From Hymenobacter actinosclerus (GTDB lineage: Bacteria > Bacteroidota > Bacteroidia > Cytophagales > Hymenobacteraceae), in assembly GCF_900111515.1 (NCBI RefSeq), contig NZ_FOHS01000002.1, positions 1,116,001-1,180,000 on the forward strand: a stretch of 64,000 nucleotides of DNA. The letters are read 5' to 3'. Position 1 is the stretch's first letter, and every line of letters begins with the position of its first letter. The position numbers and the translations under genes were made by a program. The notes under the pieces were generated by a model. The model had not been told where the DNA came from. It did not search any database and saw only the letters and a program-made list of their open reading frames with translations. This document shows positions 27,902 through 35,769 of this stretch, one piece after another.

Positions 27902-27935
27902 AAAAGGCGAAACGGGCTTCCGTTTCGCCTTTTTT
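27902..27935. terminator. Terminator of sdhCAB
   Basis: AAAAGGCGAAACGG-gctt-CCGTTTCGCCTTTTTT, 14-bp stem with a T-run, 30 bp after the sdhB stop. Confidence 0.92.
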
Positions 27936-27985
27936 GTCGCCCGGGAGCCCGTTGGTTTGGTATTTCGCTTTTATCTTCTCGCTAC

Positions 27986-28513
27986 ATGATTACGATTGTT
28001 GTCGGCACCAACCGCCCCGGCTCCCGGGCCCGACGCGTAGCCGATTTGTACGCCCGCTTATTGGCCGAGCAGAACGTCGAAGCCCAAATTCTGGACCTGC
28101 TGGAGCTACCGGCCGATTTTACGGCTTCGGCCCTCTACGGCAATGTCGGCCGCCACGACGGCTTCAACCACCTGGCGGCCCAAGCCACGGCCGCCGAGAA
28201 GCTGGTATTTATCGTGCCCGAGTACAACTGCTCGTTTCCGGGGGTTCTGAAGGCATTTATCGATGGCCTCCCCTACCCCTCGGGGCTGGGCAACAAGAAG
28301 GCGGCGCTGGTAGGGCTCAGTAGTGGCGCTCAGGGCGGTATTTTACCATTAAACCATCTCACGGATGTGCTCATGTACCTGGGCACCGCCGTGTTGCCCC
28401 AGCGCGTGCGCCTGCCCTTCATCGACAAGCACCTGAGCGCCGACGGCGAACTAACCGACACTTTTCTTCAGCAGCTGCTGCAAGAACAGGTGGCGCATCT
28501 GCTCCGGTTCTGA
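27986..28513 (+). CDS. NAD(P)H-dependent FMN reductase family protein
   Basis: A 175-residue flavodoxin-like reductase. The ATG at 27986 (MITIVVGTNRPGSRARRVAD) provides the first strand and phosphate loop for FMN (GTNRPGSRA). The second FMN loop is PEYNCSFPGVLKAFIDGL and the third GLSSGAQGG. Family members reduce flavins, azo dyes, quinones or chromate. The physiological substrate is unknown. The longer frame to 27803 overlaps sdhB and its terminator and is rejected. Confidence 0.92.
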   Translation: MITIVVGTNRPGSRARRVADLYARLLAEQNVEAQILDLLELPADFTASALYGNVGRHDGFNHLAAQATAAEKLVFIVPEYNCSFPGVLKAFIDGLPYPSGLGNKKAALVGLSSGAQGGILPLNHLTDVLMYLGTAVLPQRVRLPFIDKHLSADGELTDTFLQQLLQEQVAHLLRF

Positions 28514-28666
28514 TTCGCTTACAATCAAGGCCAGTTCCAGGTGCGTCTGCACCTGCGGCGGCGGTGGTGCAATACGGGAGCAGCCGACCGCGTTGGGCAC
28601 TTGCCAAATAGCCAAACTCCGGCCGTTTGCGTAAGGCCTGACTTACCCACTGCTTTCTTTCCACCG

Positions 28667-28822
28667 ATGAAATATTTCCTGCCGTTGCTGGGTTTAGCAC
28701 TGCTGAGCGCCTGCACGATTTCGCCCCGCCGGGGCCGAAGCGGTCAGCTCGCCCCCGAGCGCGAAATGATGCACCCCGACCACTTTCCAACTGATTCGAT
28801 GCAGCCCGATACGCTGCGCTAG
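28667..28822 (+). CDS. Small lipoprotein (51 aa)
   Basis: MKYFLPLLGLALLSAC is a compact lipoprotein signal with lipid-modified Cys16. The 35-residue mature part is polar (PRRGRSGQLAPEREMMHPDHFPTD) with no recognisable domain. It ends 8 bp before a shared bidirectional terminator. Function unknown. A longer frame beginning at 28541 has no signal and is rejected. Confidence 0.7.
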   Translation: MKYFLPLLGLALLSACTISPRRGRSGQLAPEREMMHPDHFPTDSMQPDTLR

Positions 28823-28830
28823 AAATCGAC

Positions 28831-28881
28831 TACAATGCAACCGGCCGCCCCGATTTTCTCGGGGCGGCCGGTTGCATTGTA
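28831..28881. terminator. Bidirectional terminator shared with ftsZ
   Basis: Perfect 23-bp arms (TACAATGCAACCGGCCGCCC... and its inverse) around a five-base TTTTC loop. It lies between the small lipoprotein gene and the end of the dcw cluster. There is no T-run, but the stem is very stable. Confidence 0.8.
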
Positions 28882-28907
28882 AGCGGTAACGGGAGTTAGC
28901 TGGTTAA

Positions 28908-30410
28908 CTAATCCACATTATCGTGCAGGAAGCGGTTGTCGCCCAGCAGCTCGTTATCATCGGAGAGGTTGAAGCGGCTTACGTTCTGCTCCGAAGAGGG
29001 CACTACGTTTTCCAGCTTCACCTGCCGGCGCAGATAAGCCGGCGTTTCCAGCTGCTCCTTCAGCGCATCGTTGGTCAGGCCGTTGCTCAGGGCCTGCAGG
29101 CGCTGGCGACGCTCCTCGGCCCGGGCCTCCAGCGAGGGCCGGGGCAGGCTGTGGGACATAGTTGCAACGGGAGGCGTCTGGGGCGGATACTGGTACTGCA
29201 GCTGCGGCTCGGGTGCGGGCATTGAGGGCGCGGCCACCGGCCCGGCAGTATGCTGCGGGGGCGAAGTTTCGAGGTCGCGCACGATAACCGGCGGCTCGGT
29301 AGGCGCCGGGCTCCCAAAGGTGGGCACGACCGGAGTGGCCGGCCCAACAGACGGTTCGTTTGATTGCTGCTGCTCGGCGGCCGGAGTAGCCGATGGCATG
29401 GCACGGGCATCGTCGCGGGGCACTACGGAGGTAATGTTGTGCGCGTCGCGGGCGAAGCCAGTGGCAATTACGGTTACGCGGATGCTCTGGCCCAGCGAGG
29501 GGTCGATGCCGTGGCCGAAGATAACCTCGGCATTCTGGCCGGCCTTCTCCTGGATGTACTCCGTGATTTCGGTCAGCTCGTCCATCTCCAGCTCGGCCTG
29601 GTCGCCCGACATGATGCTGAGCAGAATGCGCTGGGCCCCGTGAATGTCGGTGTTGTTGAGCAGTGGCGAGGCCAGAGCCTCCTCGGCGGCCCGGGCAGCG
29701 CGGTTCTCGCCTTCCGTTACGCTGCTGCCCATTACGGCCGCGCCCGAGTCCTTCATCACCGTTTTCACGTCTTCAAAGTCGACGTTCACGTCCGAGGTCA
29801 CCGTGATAATCTCGGCAATCGACTTGGCGGCCGTCGTCAGTACGGTATCGGCTTTGGCAAATGCTGCGCTCAGGGGCAGGTTGCCATACATCTCGCGGAT
29901 TTTGTCGTTGAGAATCACCAGCACCGTGTCGCAGTCCTCGCTCAGCTCCTTGATGCCCTGCTCGGCCTGCTGGCGCTTTTTGCGGCCCTCAAACAGAAAC
30001 GGCGCCGTTACGATGCCAACGGTGAGAATGCCCAGTTCCTTGGCTACTTTGGCAATTACGGGCGCGGCCCCGGTTCCGGTACCGCCGCCCATGCCCGCCG
30101 TGATAAATACCATGCGGGTGCCCTGGCTCAGCAATTCCCGGATTTGCTCGCGGCTCTCGATGGCCGCCTGCTTGCCCCGCTCGGGGTTGGCCCCCGCGCC
30201 CAGCCCCTCGGTCAGGTCGATACCGATTTGCATGCGGTTGGGTACGGGCGACGACGCCAACGCTTGTTTATCCGTGTTGCAGATAACAAACTCCACGTCC
30301 TTGATGCCCTGGGCATACATGTGTTTGACCGCATTGGAGCCACCGCCCCCCACCCCAATCACCTTGATGATGGAAGTTGACTGCGGCTGAATGTCGAAGG
30401 TATAATTCAT
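28908..30410 (-). CDS. ftsZ: Cell division GTPase FtsZ
   Basis: A 500-residue tubulin homologue that polymerises into the Z-ring. GVGGGGSNAV begins the nucleotide fold, the tubulin signature is GGGTGTGAAP, and the T7 catalytic loop is DVNVDFEDV. A Pro/Gln-rich linker of ~100 residues follows (about 330-430). The C-terminal region has the PAYLRR-type membrane-tether motif, then a tail ending FLHDNVD, as I recall for Bacteroidota FtsZ. The ATG at 30410 (MNYTFDIQPQ) is preferred to one ten codons upstream because the latter falls in repeat DNA. It is the last gene of the dcw cluster. Confidence 0.97.
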   Translation of the reverse strand: MNYTFDIQPQSTSIIKVIGVGGGGSNAVKHMYAQGIKDVEFVICNTDKQALASSPVPNRMQIGIDLTEGLGAGANPERGKQAAIESREQIRELLSQGTRMVFITAGMGGGTGTGAAPVIAKVAKELGILTVGIVTAPFLFEGRKKRQQAEQGIKELSEDCDTVLVILNDKIREMYGNLPLSAAFAKADTVLTTAAKSIAEIITVTSDVNVDFEDVKTVMKDSGAAVMGSSVTEGENRAARAAEEALASPLLNNTDIHGAQRILLSIMSGDQAELEMDELTEITEYIQEKAGQNAEVIFGHGIDPSLGQSIRVTVIATGFARDAHNITSVVPRDDARAMPSATPAAEQQQSNEPSVGPATPVVPTFGSPAPTEPPVIVRDLETSPPQHTAGPVAAPSMPAPEPQLQYQYPPQTPPVATMSHSLPRPSLEARAEERRQRLQALSNGLTNDALKEQLETPAYLRRQVKLENVVPSSEQNVSRFNLSDDNELLGDNRFLHDNVD

Positions 30411-30426
30411 GCTTGGGGTCAAGTAG

Positions 30427-30519
30427 GAATCAAAAGTCAAAAATTAAAAATCAAGAACTGTCGTCCACTTAAAGGACCACAATGCCTGATTTTTAACTCT
30501 CAATTTTCAATTAACATTA
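30427..30519. repeat. AAAATTA-type heptad arrays, inverted pair, between ftsA and ftsZ
   Basis: The left array AATCAAA AGTCAAA AATTAAA AATCAAG (30427-30459) and the right array GATTTTT AACTCTC AATTTTC AATTAAC (30488-30519) are inverted, with ~28 bp between. They fill the whole ftsA-ftsZ gap and reach the ftsA stop. Confidence 0.65.
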
Positions 30520-31908
30520 ATACTGTTTGTCATCGAAATCATTAATCAGCAGGTCTTTCGTGCGATTAATAATTTTCTGAAAGAAATCACCGGCTCCCGA
30601 TTTTTTGGCGGGCTTTTCGGCAGCCGGAGTGGGCGCCTGAGCCGGTGGATTTTGCGAAGCCGCCACGGGGCGGGCTTCGGGTGCAGGTACGTAGTAGTTC
30701 TGCTCCTGCTGCTGCTGCTCGGCTTCCTCGTAGCCACGCTGGGCCAGGCGGTCGTCGAGCGAGCGGTAGCCGGCCAGCACCAGGCCCACCGTAGTAGCGT
30801 ACATGGGCGACTTCACGGCTTCGATCTTGCTTTTGCCAAGGTGCTCGTTGGGGTAGCCGATGCGCGTGTCGAGGCCGGTTACGTACTCAGTCAGCTGCAC
30901 CAGGTTCTGGAGCTGCGAGCCGCCGCCGGTCATCACGATGCCGGCCGCCAGCTTGTCCTGGAAGCCCAGGCGCTGGATTTCGGCGTACACCAGCTCCACG
31001 ATTTCCTCCATCCGGGCCTCAATAATGTAGGCCAGGTTTTTCAGGCTGATTTCCTTCGGGGCCCGGTCGCGCAGGCCGGGGATGCTCACGATTTCGTACT
31101 CGGAGGCTTCCTCGGCAATAGCCTTACCAAACTTCACTTTGAGCTGCTCGGCTTGGTTCTGCATCACCTGGCAGCCCTGCTTGATGTCGGTAGTGATGAT
31201 GTTGCCGCCGAAGGGCAGCACCGCCGCATGGCGGATGATACCGTCCTTGAAGATGGCTAGGTCGGTGGTACCGCCGCCAATGTCAACCAGCGCTACCCCT
31301 GCCTCTTTCTCCTCGTCGCTGAGCACCGACATGCTCGATGCCAGCGGCTCCAGAATCAGGTTATCAATCTCCAGCCCGGCCTTGGTAACGCACTTGTATA
31401 CGTTGTTGATGGCCGTGCTCTGGGCCGTGATGATGTGGAAGTTGCCCTCCAGCCGCACGCCCGACATGCCCACGGGGTCCAGAATGCCCTCCTCGTAATC
31501 CACCTTGTAGTCCTGGGGCATTACGTGGATGATCTGGGAGCCGGGCGGTGTAACGAGGCGGTACATGTCGCTGGTGAGGCGCTCCACGTCGGCCTGCGTG
31601 ATTTCGGTTTCGGCCGAAGCGCGGGTGATGCTGCCGTTGTGCTGCAGACTCTTGATGTGCTGGCCCGCAATGCCCACGTTCACCACGCCAATGTTGATGC
31701 CCGATTGCTCCTCGGCCTGCCGGATAGCTTTTTTAATGGCGTCCACCGTTTTGTCGATGTTCGACACAATACCCCGTACCACGCCCTCCGACACGGCCTT
31801 GCCCAGGCCCAGAATTTCAAGCTTACCAAATTCGTTTTTGCGGCCCACCAAGGCACATATTTTGGTGGTGCCGATGTCGAGGCCGACTACAATTTTATCG
31901 TGTTGCAT
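30517..31908 (-). CDS. ftsA: Cell division protein FtsA
   Basis: A 463-residue actin-like ATPase that tethers FtsZ to the membrane and recruits later division proteins. Phosphate-1 loop: VVGLDIGTTKICALVG. Phosphate-2: VALVDIGGGTTDLAIF. The adenosine motif is GIVMTGGGSQL. The 1C domain lies between. A Gln/Pro-rich linker precedes a C-terminal amphipathic stretch (GDFFQKIINRTKDLL) likely to bind membrane. It is preceded by ftsQ and followed by ftsZ, as in other Bacteroidota. Confidence 0.97.
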   Translation of the reverse strand: MQHDKIVVGLDIGTTKICALVGRKNEFGKLEILGLGKAVSEGVVRGIVSNIDKTVDAIKKAIRQAEEQSGINIGVVNVGIAGQHIKSLQHNGSITRASAETEITQADVERLTSDMYRLVTPPGSQIIHVMPQDYKVDYEEGILDPVGMSGVRLEGNFHIITAQSTAINNVYKCVTKAGLEIDNLILEPLASSMSVLSDEEKEAGVALVDIGGGTTDLAIFKDGIIRHAAVLPFGGNIITTDIKQGCQVMQNQAEQLKVKFGKAIAEEASEYEIVSIPGLRDRAPKEISLKNLAYIIEARMEEIVELVYAEIQRLGFQDKLAAGIVMTGGGSQLQNLVQLTEYVTGLDTRIGYPNEHLGKSKIEAVKSPMYATTVGLVLAGYRSLDDRLAQRGYEEAEQQQQEQNYYVPAPEARPVAASQNPPAQAPTPAAEKPAKKSGAGDFFQKIINRTKDLLINDFDDKQY

Positions 31909-31992
31909 GGGGAGGGAGGGCGAGAGGTTTGCGGGAGCTGGCAGGAAAAGCGCGTTTAATCAGCTTTAAGGTAGCGTTTTAGACGGATAATT

Positions 31993-32751
31993 TTATTCGC
32001 AGATGATTTGGTCCTTGAATTCGACATTGACGCGATGGTACGTGTCCCAGCCAAGGACCGGCGGAATTTGCCGGTAAAATACCATTAGTTTCGCGAATTT
32101 TTCAGAAATATTATCCGGAAAGCCAAATTCAACCCGTTGGTCGCCTACTTGCTGGGTGAACGAAATTTTTCCGTTGGGCGCTACAAATATTTCCGCAACC
32201 TGCGCCCGCCAGAAGGGCTTTTCGTCGATGTAACGCAGAAACTCGAGGTAGCGTGTGCCCGTGCTGTCCTGAAAGAACGAGGCCGCCAGCGGTACGCCCC
32301 CCGAGCGCGAAATGGGCACCACCCGGGCCGTGAAGAGCGACGACAGCGGCAGCTTGCGGCCGTCGGCGTCGAGGTAGCTGTCCTGGCGGGCGTCGGCGTG
32401 CACGAGGCGGGCAATGGGGCGGCTCTGGCGCACGTCGGCGTGCAGGTTGCCGGCCAGGTCGCGGTACACCTCGGCCTCCTTCACAAAGCTGTGCGCCTTG
32501 AGGCGGGCTTCGAGGGCCTTCAGGTCGATGTCGGCCGGGGCAGCGCCTTCGAGCCGGTCGCGTCCCTGGCGGGTCAGCAGGCCCGTTACCTCCCGCTGGC
32601 CAATGAAAAAGTTGTTGAACTCGTTGCTGACCGATACAATGACGCCGCCCACCTTACGGTTGGCCTGCCGCACGGCCGCAAATGCCCCCAGCCCGATCAG
32701 CAGCAGCAGGCATACGGTGGCAATAAGCAGGTTCTGGGTGTTGCGGGGCAT
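31993..32751 (-). CDS. ftsQ: Cell division protein FtsQ
   Basis: A 252-residue bitopic division protein: a short cytoplasmic start (MPRNTQN), one membrane helix (~8-28), a POTRA-like domain ('LKALEARLKAHSFVKEAEVYRDLAGNLHADVRQSRPIA' landmarks VKEAEVYR and ARLV), then a beta domain. It links FtsA/FtsZ to the periplasmic synthases FtsW/FtsI. It starts at ATG 32751, immediately against an AGCTGTT array. Confidence 0.9.
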   Translation of the reverse strand: MPRNTQNLLIATVCLLLLIGLGAFAAVRQANRKVGGVIVSVSNEFNNFFIGQREVTGLLTRQGRDRLEGAAPADIDLKALEARLKAHSFVKEAEVYRDLAGNLHADVRQSRPIARLVHADARQDSYLDADGRKLPLSSLFTARVVPISRSGGVPLAASFFQDSTGTRYLEFLRYIDEKPFWRAQVAEIFVAPNGKISFTQQVGDQRVEFGFPDNISEKFAKLMVFYRQIPPVLGWDTYHRVNVEFKDQIICE

Positions 32752-32756
32752 TGGCT

Positions 32757-32926
32757 CTAAGCTATTAGCTATCAGCGTTTAGCTGTCAGCTTTTCCAAAG
32801 CAACTGCTTTTGGATCTTTTATCGGATGTTGAACCTGCTTCCTCTGCCTGACTGGGTGAAAGACAACGGCTGAAAAATGCGCGGCGAGAACAAAGCTAAC
32901 AGCTAATAGCCGTCAGCTAACAGCTT
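32757..32926. repeat. AGCTGTT-type heptad arrays, inverted pair, between murC and ftsQ
   Basis: The left array (32757-32793: AAGCTATTAGCTATCAGCG...) and right array (32893-32926: AGCTAACAGCTAATAGCC...) are inverted around a ~100-bp centre. The murC stop codon TGA lies inside the right array. Confidence 0.75.
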
Positions 32927-34505
32927 CTTTAAGCCAGCGAATATTCAAAATATTCTTTAATTGAGGCACTAACTGATCAATGTCGCCGGCGCCTACGGTG
33001 GCTAATACGTCAAAATTCGGATTGGTTTCGGCATTTTGCAAAATTTCGGCCATCGTTTGCAGAGATTTTTCGGGTGCCGTGATTTGGGATAAAATCAACT
33101 CCGCCGTCACGCCCGGCATCGGCTGCTCGCGAGCCGGGTAGATGTCCAGGAGCACCACTTCGTCGGCAAGGCTCAGGCTTTCAGCGAATCCGGCCGCGAA
33201 ATCGCGGGTGCGGCTGAACAGGTGCGGCTGGAAAATCACGCGCAGCCGCCGCCCCGGGTACAGGGCCCGCAACGACTGCAGAAAAGCCTGGATTTCGCGT
33301 GGGTGGTGGGCGTAGTCGTCTACGTACACCTTGGGCTGCGCGGGCGTGCCGGCCGTTACAATGAACTCGAACCGGCGCTTCACGCCCCGGTAGGCGGCTA
33401 CGGCGGCCCGCAGCTGCTCGTCGGAAAGGCCATAGAGGCGGGCCACGCAGGCGGCGGCCAGCATGTTTTCCACGTTGTGGAAACCCGGCACGGCCAGCTC
33501 CAACCCATCTATCTGAGCTGTAAGCTGAGGGCGGTTAGCTGAGAGTTTCTGGGGTTCTGAGCCGAAGTTAGCCGCTGACCCAGACGGGCCGTGCATGTCG
33601 AACCGGAACAGGTGGCCCTCGGCGGTAATGTTGCTGGCGTACAGCTCGGGGCCCTGCTCGGAGTTCAGGCCGTAGCGCAGCACCCGTACGCCGGCCGGGG
33701 CGGCCGCGGCTACGCTGGCATCGGCGGTGTGGTTGATGATGAGCGTGCCGCCCGGCTGAATCTGGCCCACGAACTGCCGGAACGACTCCAGCAGCGTTTC
33801 GGCGTCGCCGTATATATCGAGGTGGTCGGCGTCGGTGCTCGTCACGATGGCCACCGTCGGAAACAGGGTCAGAAAGCTCCGGTCGTACTCATCAGCTTCA
33901 ACTACTACCGGAATGTTTTCTGGGGCCAGTTGCCGGTTGCCGGTTGTCAGTTCGTTCTCGTTCCCTGTTTTCTGTTGCTGATTACCGGTTTCGGCCGCAA
34001 AATTTTCACCTTTTACTTCTTCATTTCTACTTGACTCGGGTAGTAATAAGTTCGAACCCAGGTTCACGCTGATGCCACCCAGAAAGGCCGCGCAGGGGAC
34101 GCCGGCGTGATGCAGCAGGTGAGCTACCATGCTGCTGGTGGTGGTTTTGCCGTGGGTGCCGGCCACCGCAATAGTGGGCCGGCCTTCGGTGAGCACGCCC
34201 AGTACCTGGCTGCGCTTGCGGATGTCGTAACCCCGCTCCCGCAGCCAGGCCCATTCGCGGTGGCCGGCCGGAATGGCGGGCGTGAGCACGACCAGCGTAT
34301 CGGTGGGGTTTTCGCGCACGGCCAGCGGGATATTCTCTACTGCATCGTCGTAATGAATGGTGATACCCTCGGCCGTCAGGGCATCGGTCAGGGGCGTGCG
34401 GGTTTTGTCGTAGCCACTTACCACGTGCCCGTTGGCCCGAAACCAGCGCGCCAGCGCCGACATGCCAATGCCACCGATACCCAGGAAGAAGACGTTGGTT
34501 TTCAT
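32913..34505 (-). CDS. murC: UDP-N-acetylmuramate--L-alanine ligase with two repeat-derived insertions
   Basis: A 530-residue ligase adding L-Ala to UDP-MurNAc. It starts MKTNVFFLGIGGIGMSALAR; the P-loop is GTHGKTTTS and the C-terminal domain has DDYAHHPREI. The usual length is about 450-480. The excess comes from two in-frame, low-complexity insertions: residues ~155-193 (SSRNEEVKGENFAAE..., ETGNQQQKTGNENELTTGN) and ~309-332 (EPQKLSANRPQLTAQ). Both are encoded by seven-base-period repeat DNA like that at the gene junctions. The last residues and stop also come from an array. Catalytic motifs are intact, so activity is expected. Confidence 0.95.
   Translation of the reverse strand: MKTNVFFLGIGGIGMSALARWFRANGHVVSGYDKTRTPLTDALTAEGITIHYDDAVENIPLAVRENPTDTLVVLTPAIPAGHREWAWLRERGYDIRKRSQVLGVLTEGRPTIAVAGTHGKTTTSSMVAHLLHHAGVPCAAFLGGISVNLGSNLLLPESSRNEEVKGENFAAETGNQQQKTGNENELTTGNRQLAPENIPVVVEADEYDRSFLTLFPTVAIVTSTDADHLDIYGDAETLLESFRQFVGQIQPGGTLIINHTADASVAAAAPAGVRVLRYGLNSEQGPELYASNITAEGHLFRFDMHGPSGSAANFGSEPQKLSANRPQLTAQIDGLELAVPGFHNVENMLAAACVARLYGLSDEQLRAAVAAYRGVKRRFEFIVTAGTPAQPKVYVDDYAHHPREIQAFLQSLRALYPGRRLRVIFQPHLFSRTRDFAAGFAESLSLADEVVLLDIYPAREQPMPGVTAELILSQITAPEKSLQTMAEILQNAETNPNFDVLATVGAGDIDQLVPQLKNILNIRWLKEAVS
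33511..33580. repeat. Heptad array inside murC (second insertion)
   Basis: CTGTAAG CTGAGGG CGGTTAG CTGAGAG TTTCTGG GGTTCTG AGCCGAA GTTAGCC: a degenerate seven-base period of the AGCTGTT family, read in frame on the minus strand within the MurC central domain. Confidence 0.6.
33926..34043. repeat. Heptad array inside murC (first insertion)
   Basis: CAGTTGC CGGTTGC CGGTTGT CAGTTCG ... then TTTTCAC CTTTTAC TTCTTCA TTTCTAC: about 17 degenerate seven-base units. Base composition drops well below that of the neighbouring murC coding DNA. Confidence 0.65.
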
Positions 34506-34566
34506 TTTTTGAGGTAGTGGGCGCTTAGCGTCTGAAAAGAGGTTGTGGAGCAAAAGTCTGCCTTCA

Positions 34567-35658
34567 TTACCCGTTCGGAATCAGTTTCAATAATTCATCC
34601 ACGATAGTAGCCGTGGCCTGGGGCCGGGCCAGCTGCCGGATGTTGGCCGCAAGCTGCTGCTGCCGGGCCGGGTTCTGAAGCAGGGCCAGGGCTTCGTTGT
34701 AGAGGATGGTGGCGGCCTCCGCATCGCGCACGAGCAGGGCGGCGTCTTTGGTGGTAAGGGCCAAGGCGTTTTTGGTCTGGTGGTCTTCGGCCACGTTGGG
34801 CGAGGGCACCAGGATGCTGGGCTTGCCCGTCAGGCACAGCTCCGACACCGACAGGGCCCCCGCCCGGCTCACTACCACATCGGCGGCGGCGTAGGCCAGG
34901 TCCATGCGCCGGATAAACTCCAGGGCTTGCAGATTATTGGCCTGGTAGGCGGCGGCCTGCTGCTGAGCTTCGGGGAAGTAGAGCTTGCCCGTCTGCCAGA
35001 GCAGCTGTACCCCTGCTTCGCGCAGGCGCGGCAGCGCGGCGGCCGTGGCCTGGTTGAGCGTGCGCGCCCCCAGGCTGCCGCCAATCACGAGCAGCACCGG
35101 CCGGGCGGCATCGAGGCCGAAGAAAGCCAGCGCCTCGGCGCGCTGGCCGGCGGCAATTTCGGTGCGCACGGGGTTGCCGGTCAGTGTCAGGCGCTCTTGG
35201 GGGAAGAACTTCTCCATGCCCTCGTAGGCCACGCAGATGCGCTGCACCCGCCGCGCCAGCAGCTTGTTTACGAGGCCGGCATACGAGTTTTGCTCCTGAA
35301 TAAGGGCCGGAATGGCGCGCGAAGTAGCGGCCAGCAGCACCGGGGCCGAGGCGTAGCCGCCCACGCCCACCACCACATCGGGCCGGAACTTCTCAATGAT
35401 TTTGCCCGCCTTGCGCACCGCCCGCATCACCCTGATCGGAAACAGCAGGTTTTTGGGCGTCAGGCTGCGCTGCAAACCGGTAATGTCGAGGCCGATAATT
35501 TCGTAGCCCGCCTCGGGCACGCGGGTCATTTCCATACGGCCATTGGCCCCCACAAACAGGATTTCGGCCTCCGGGAACCGGCGGCGTACTTCGTTGGCAA
35601 TGGCCACGGCCGGAAAAATGTGCCCCCCGGTGCCGCCGCCGCTGATGATAAGTTTCAT
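34567..35658 (-). CDS. murG: UDP-GlcNAc--lipid I N-acetylglucosaminyltransferase
   Basis: A 363-residue peripheral membrane glycosyltransferase (GT28) converting lipid I to lipid II on the cytoplasmic face. The N-terminal Gly loop is IISGGGTGGHIFPA and the second VVGVGGYASAP. The donor-site region is VIGGSLGART in the C-terminal domain with SRAGALSVSE. Length is standard. It lies between ftsW (upstream) and murC (downstream), with a 60-bp gap to murC. Confidence 0.97.
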   Translation of the reverse strand: MKLIISGGGTGGHIFPAVAIANEVRRRFPEAEILFVGANGRMEMTRVPEAGYEIIGLDITGLQRSLTPKNLLFPIRVMRAVRKAGKIIEKFRPDVVVGVGGYASAPVLLAATSRAIPALIQEQNSYAGLVNKLLARRVQRICVAYEGMEKFFPQERLTLTGNPVRTEIAAGQRAEALAFFGLDAARPVLLVIGGSLGARTLNQATAAALPRLREAGVQLLWQTGKLYFPEAQQQAAAYQANNLQALEFIRRMDLAYAAADVVVSRAGALSVSELCLTGKPSILVPSPNVAEDHQTKNALALTTKDAALLVRDAEAATILYNEALALLQNPARQQQLAANIRQLARPQATATIVDELLKLIPNG

Positions 35659-35665
35659 TCTTTTT

Positions 35666-35759
35666 GAGCTGATAGCTGTTAGCTGATGGCTGTTAGCTCT
35701 TGACCGCCAACTGGTATTTGAACGAAAGCGAACAGCTAACAGCCATCAGCTAACAGCTC
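35666..35759. repeat. AGCTGTT-type heptad arrays, inverted pair, between ftsW and murG
   Basis: The left array GAGCTGATAGCTGTTAGCTG... (35666-35699) and right array (35731-35759) match as inverted copies over 24 bases around ~30 bp. This is the cleanest example of the paired design in the window. Confidence 0.8.
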
Positions 35760-35769
35760 AAAAGACAGG

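Noticed and set aside
33511-34043. murC as a frameshifted or assembly-damaged gene
   Set aside because: The frame is open throughout and all catalytic motifs before, between and after the two insertions are intact and in order.
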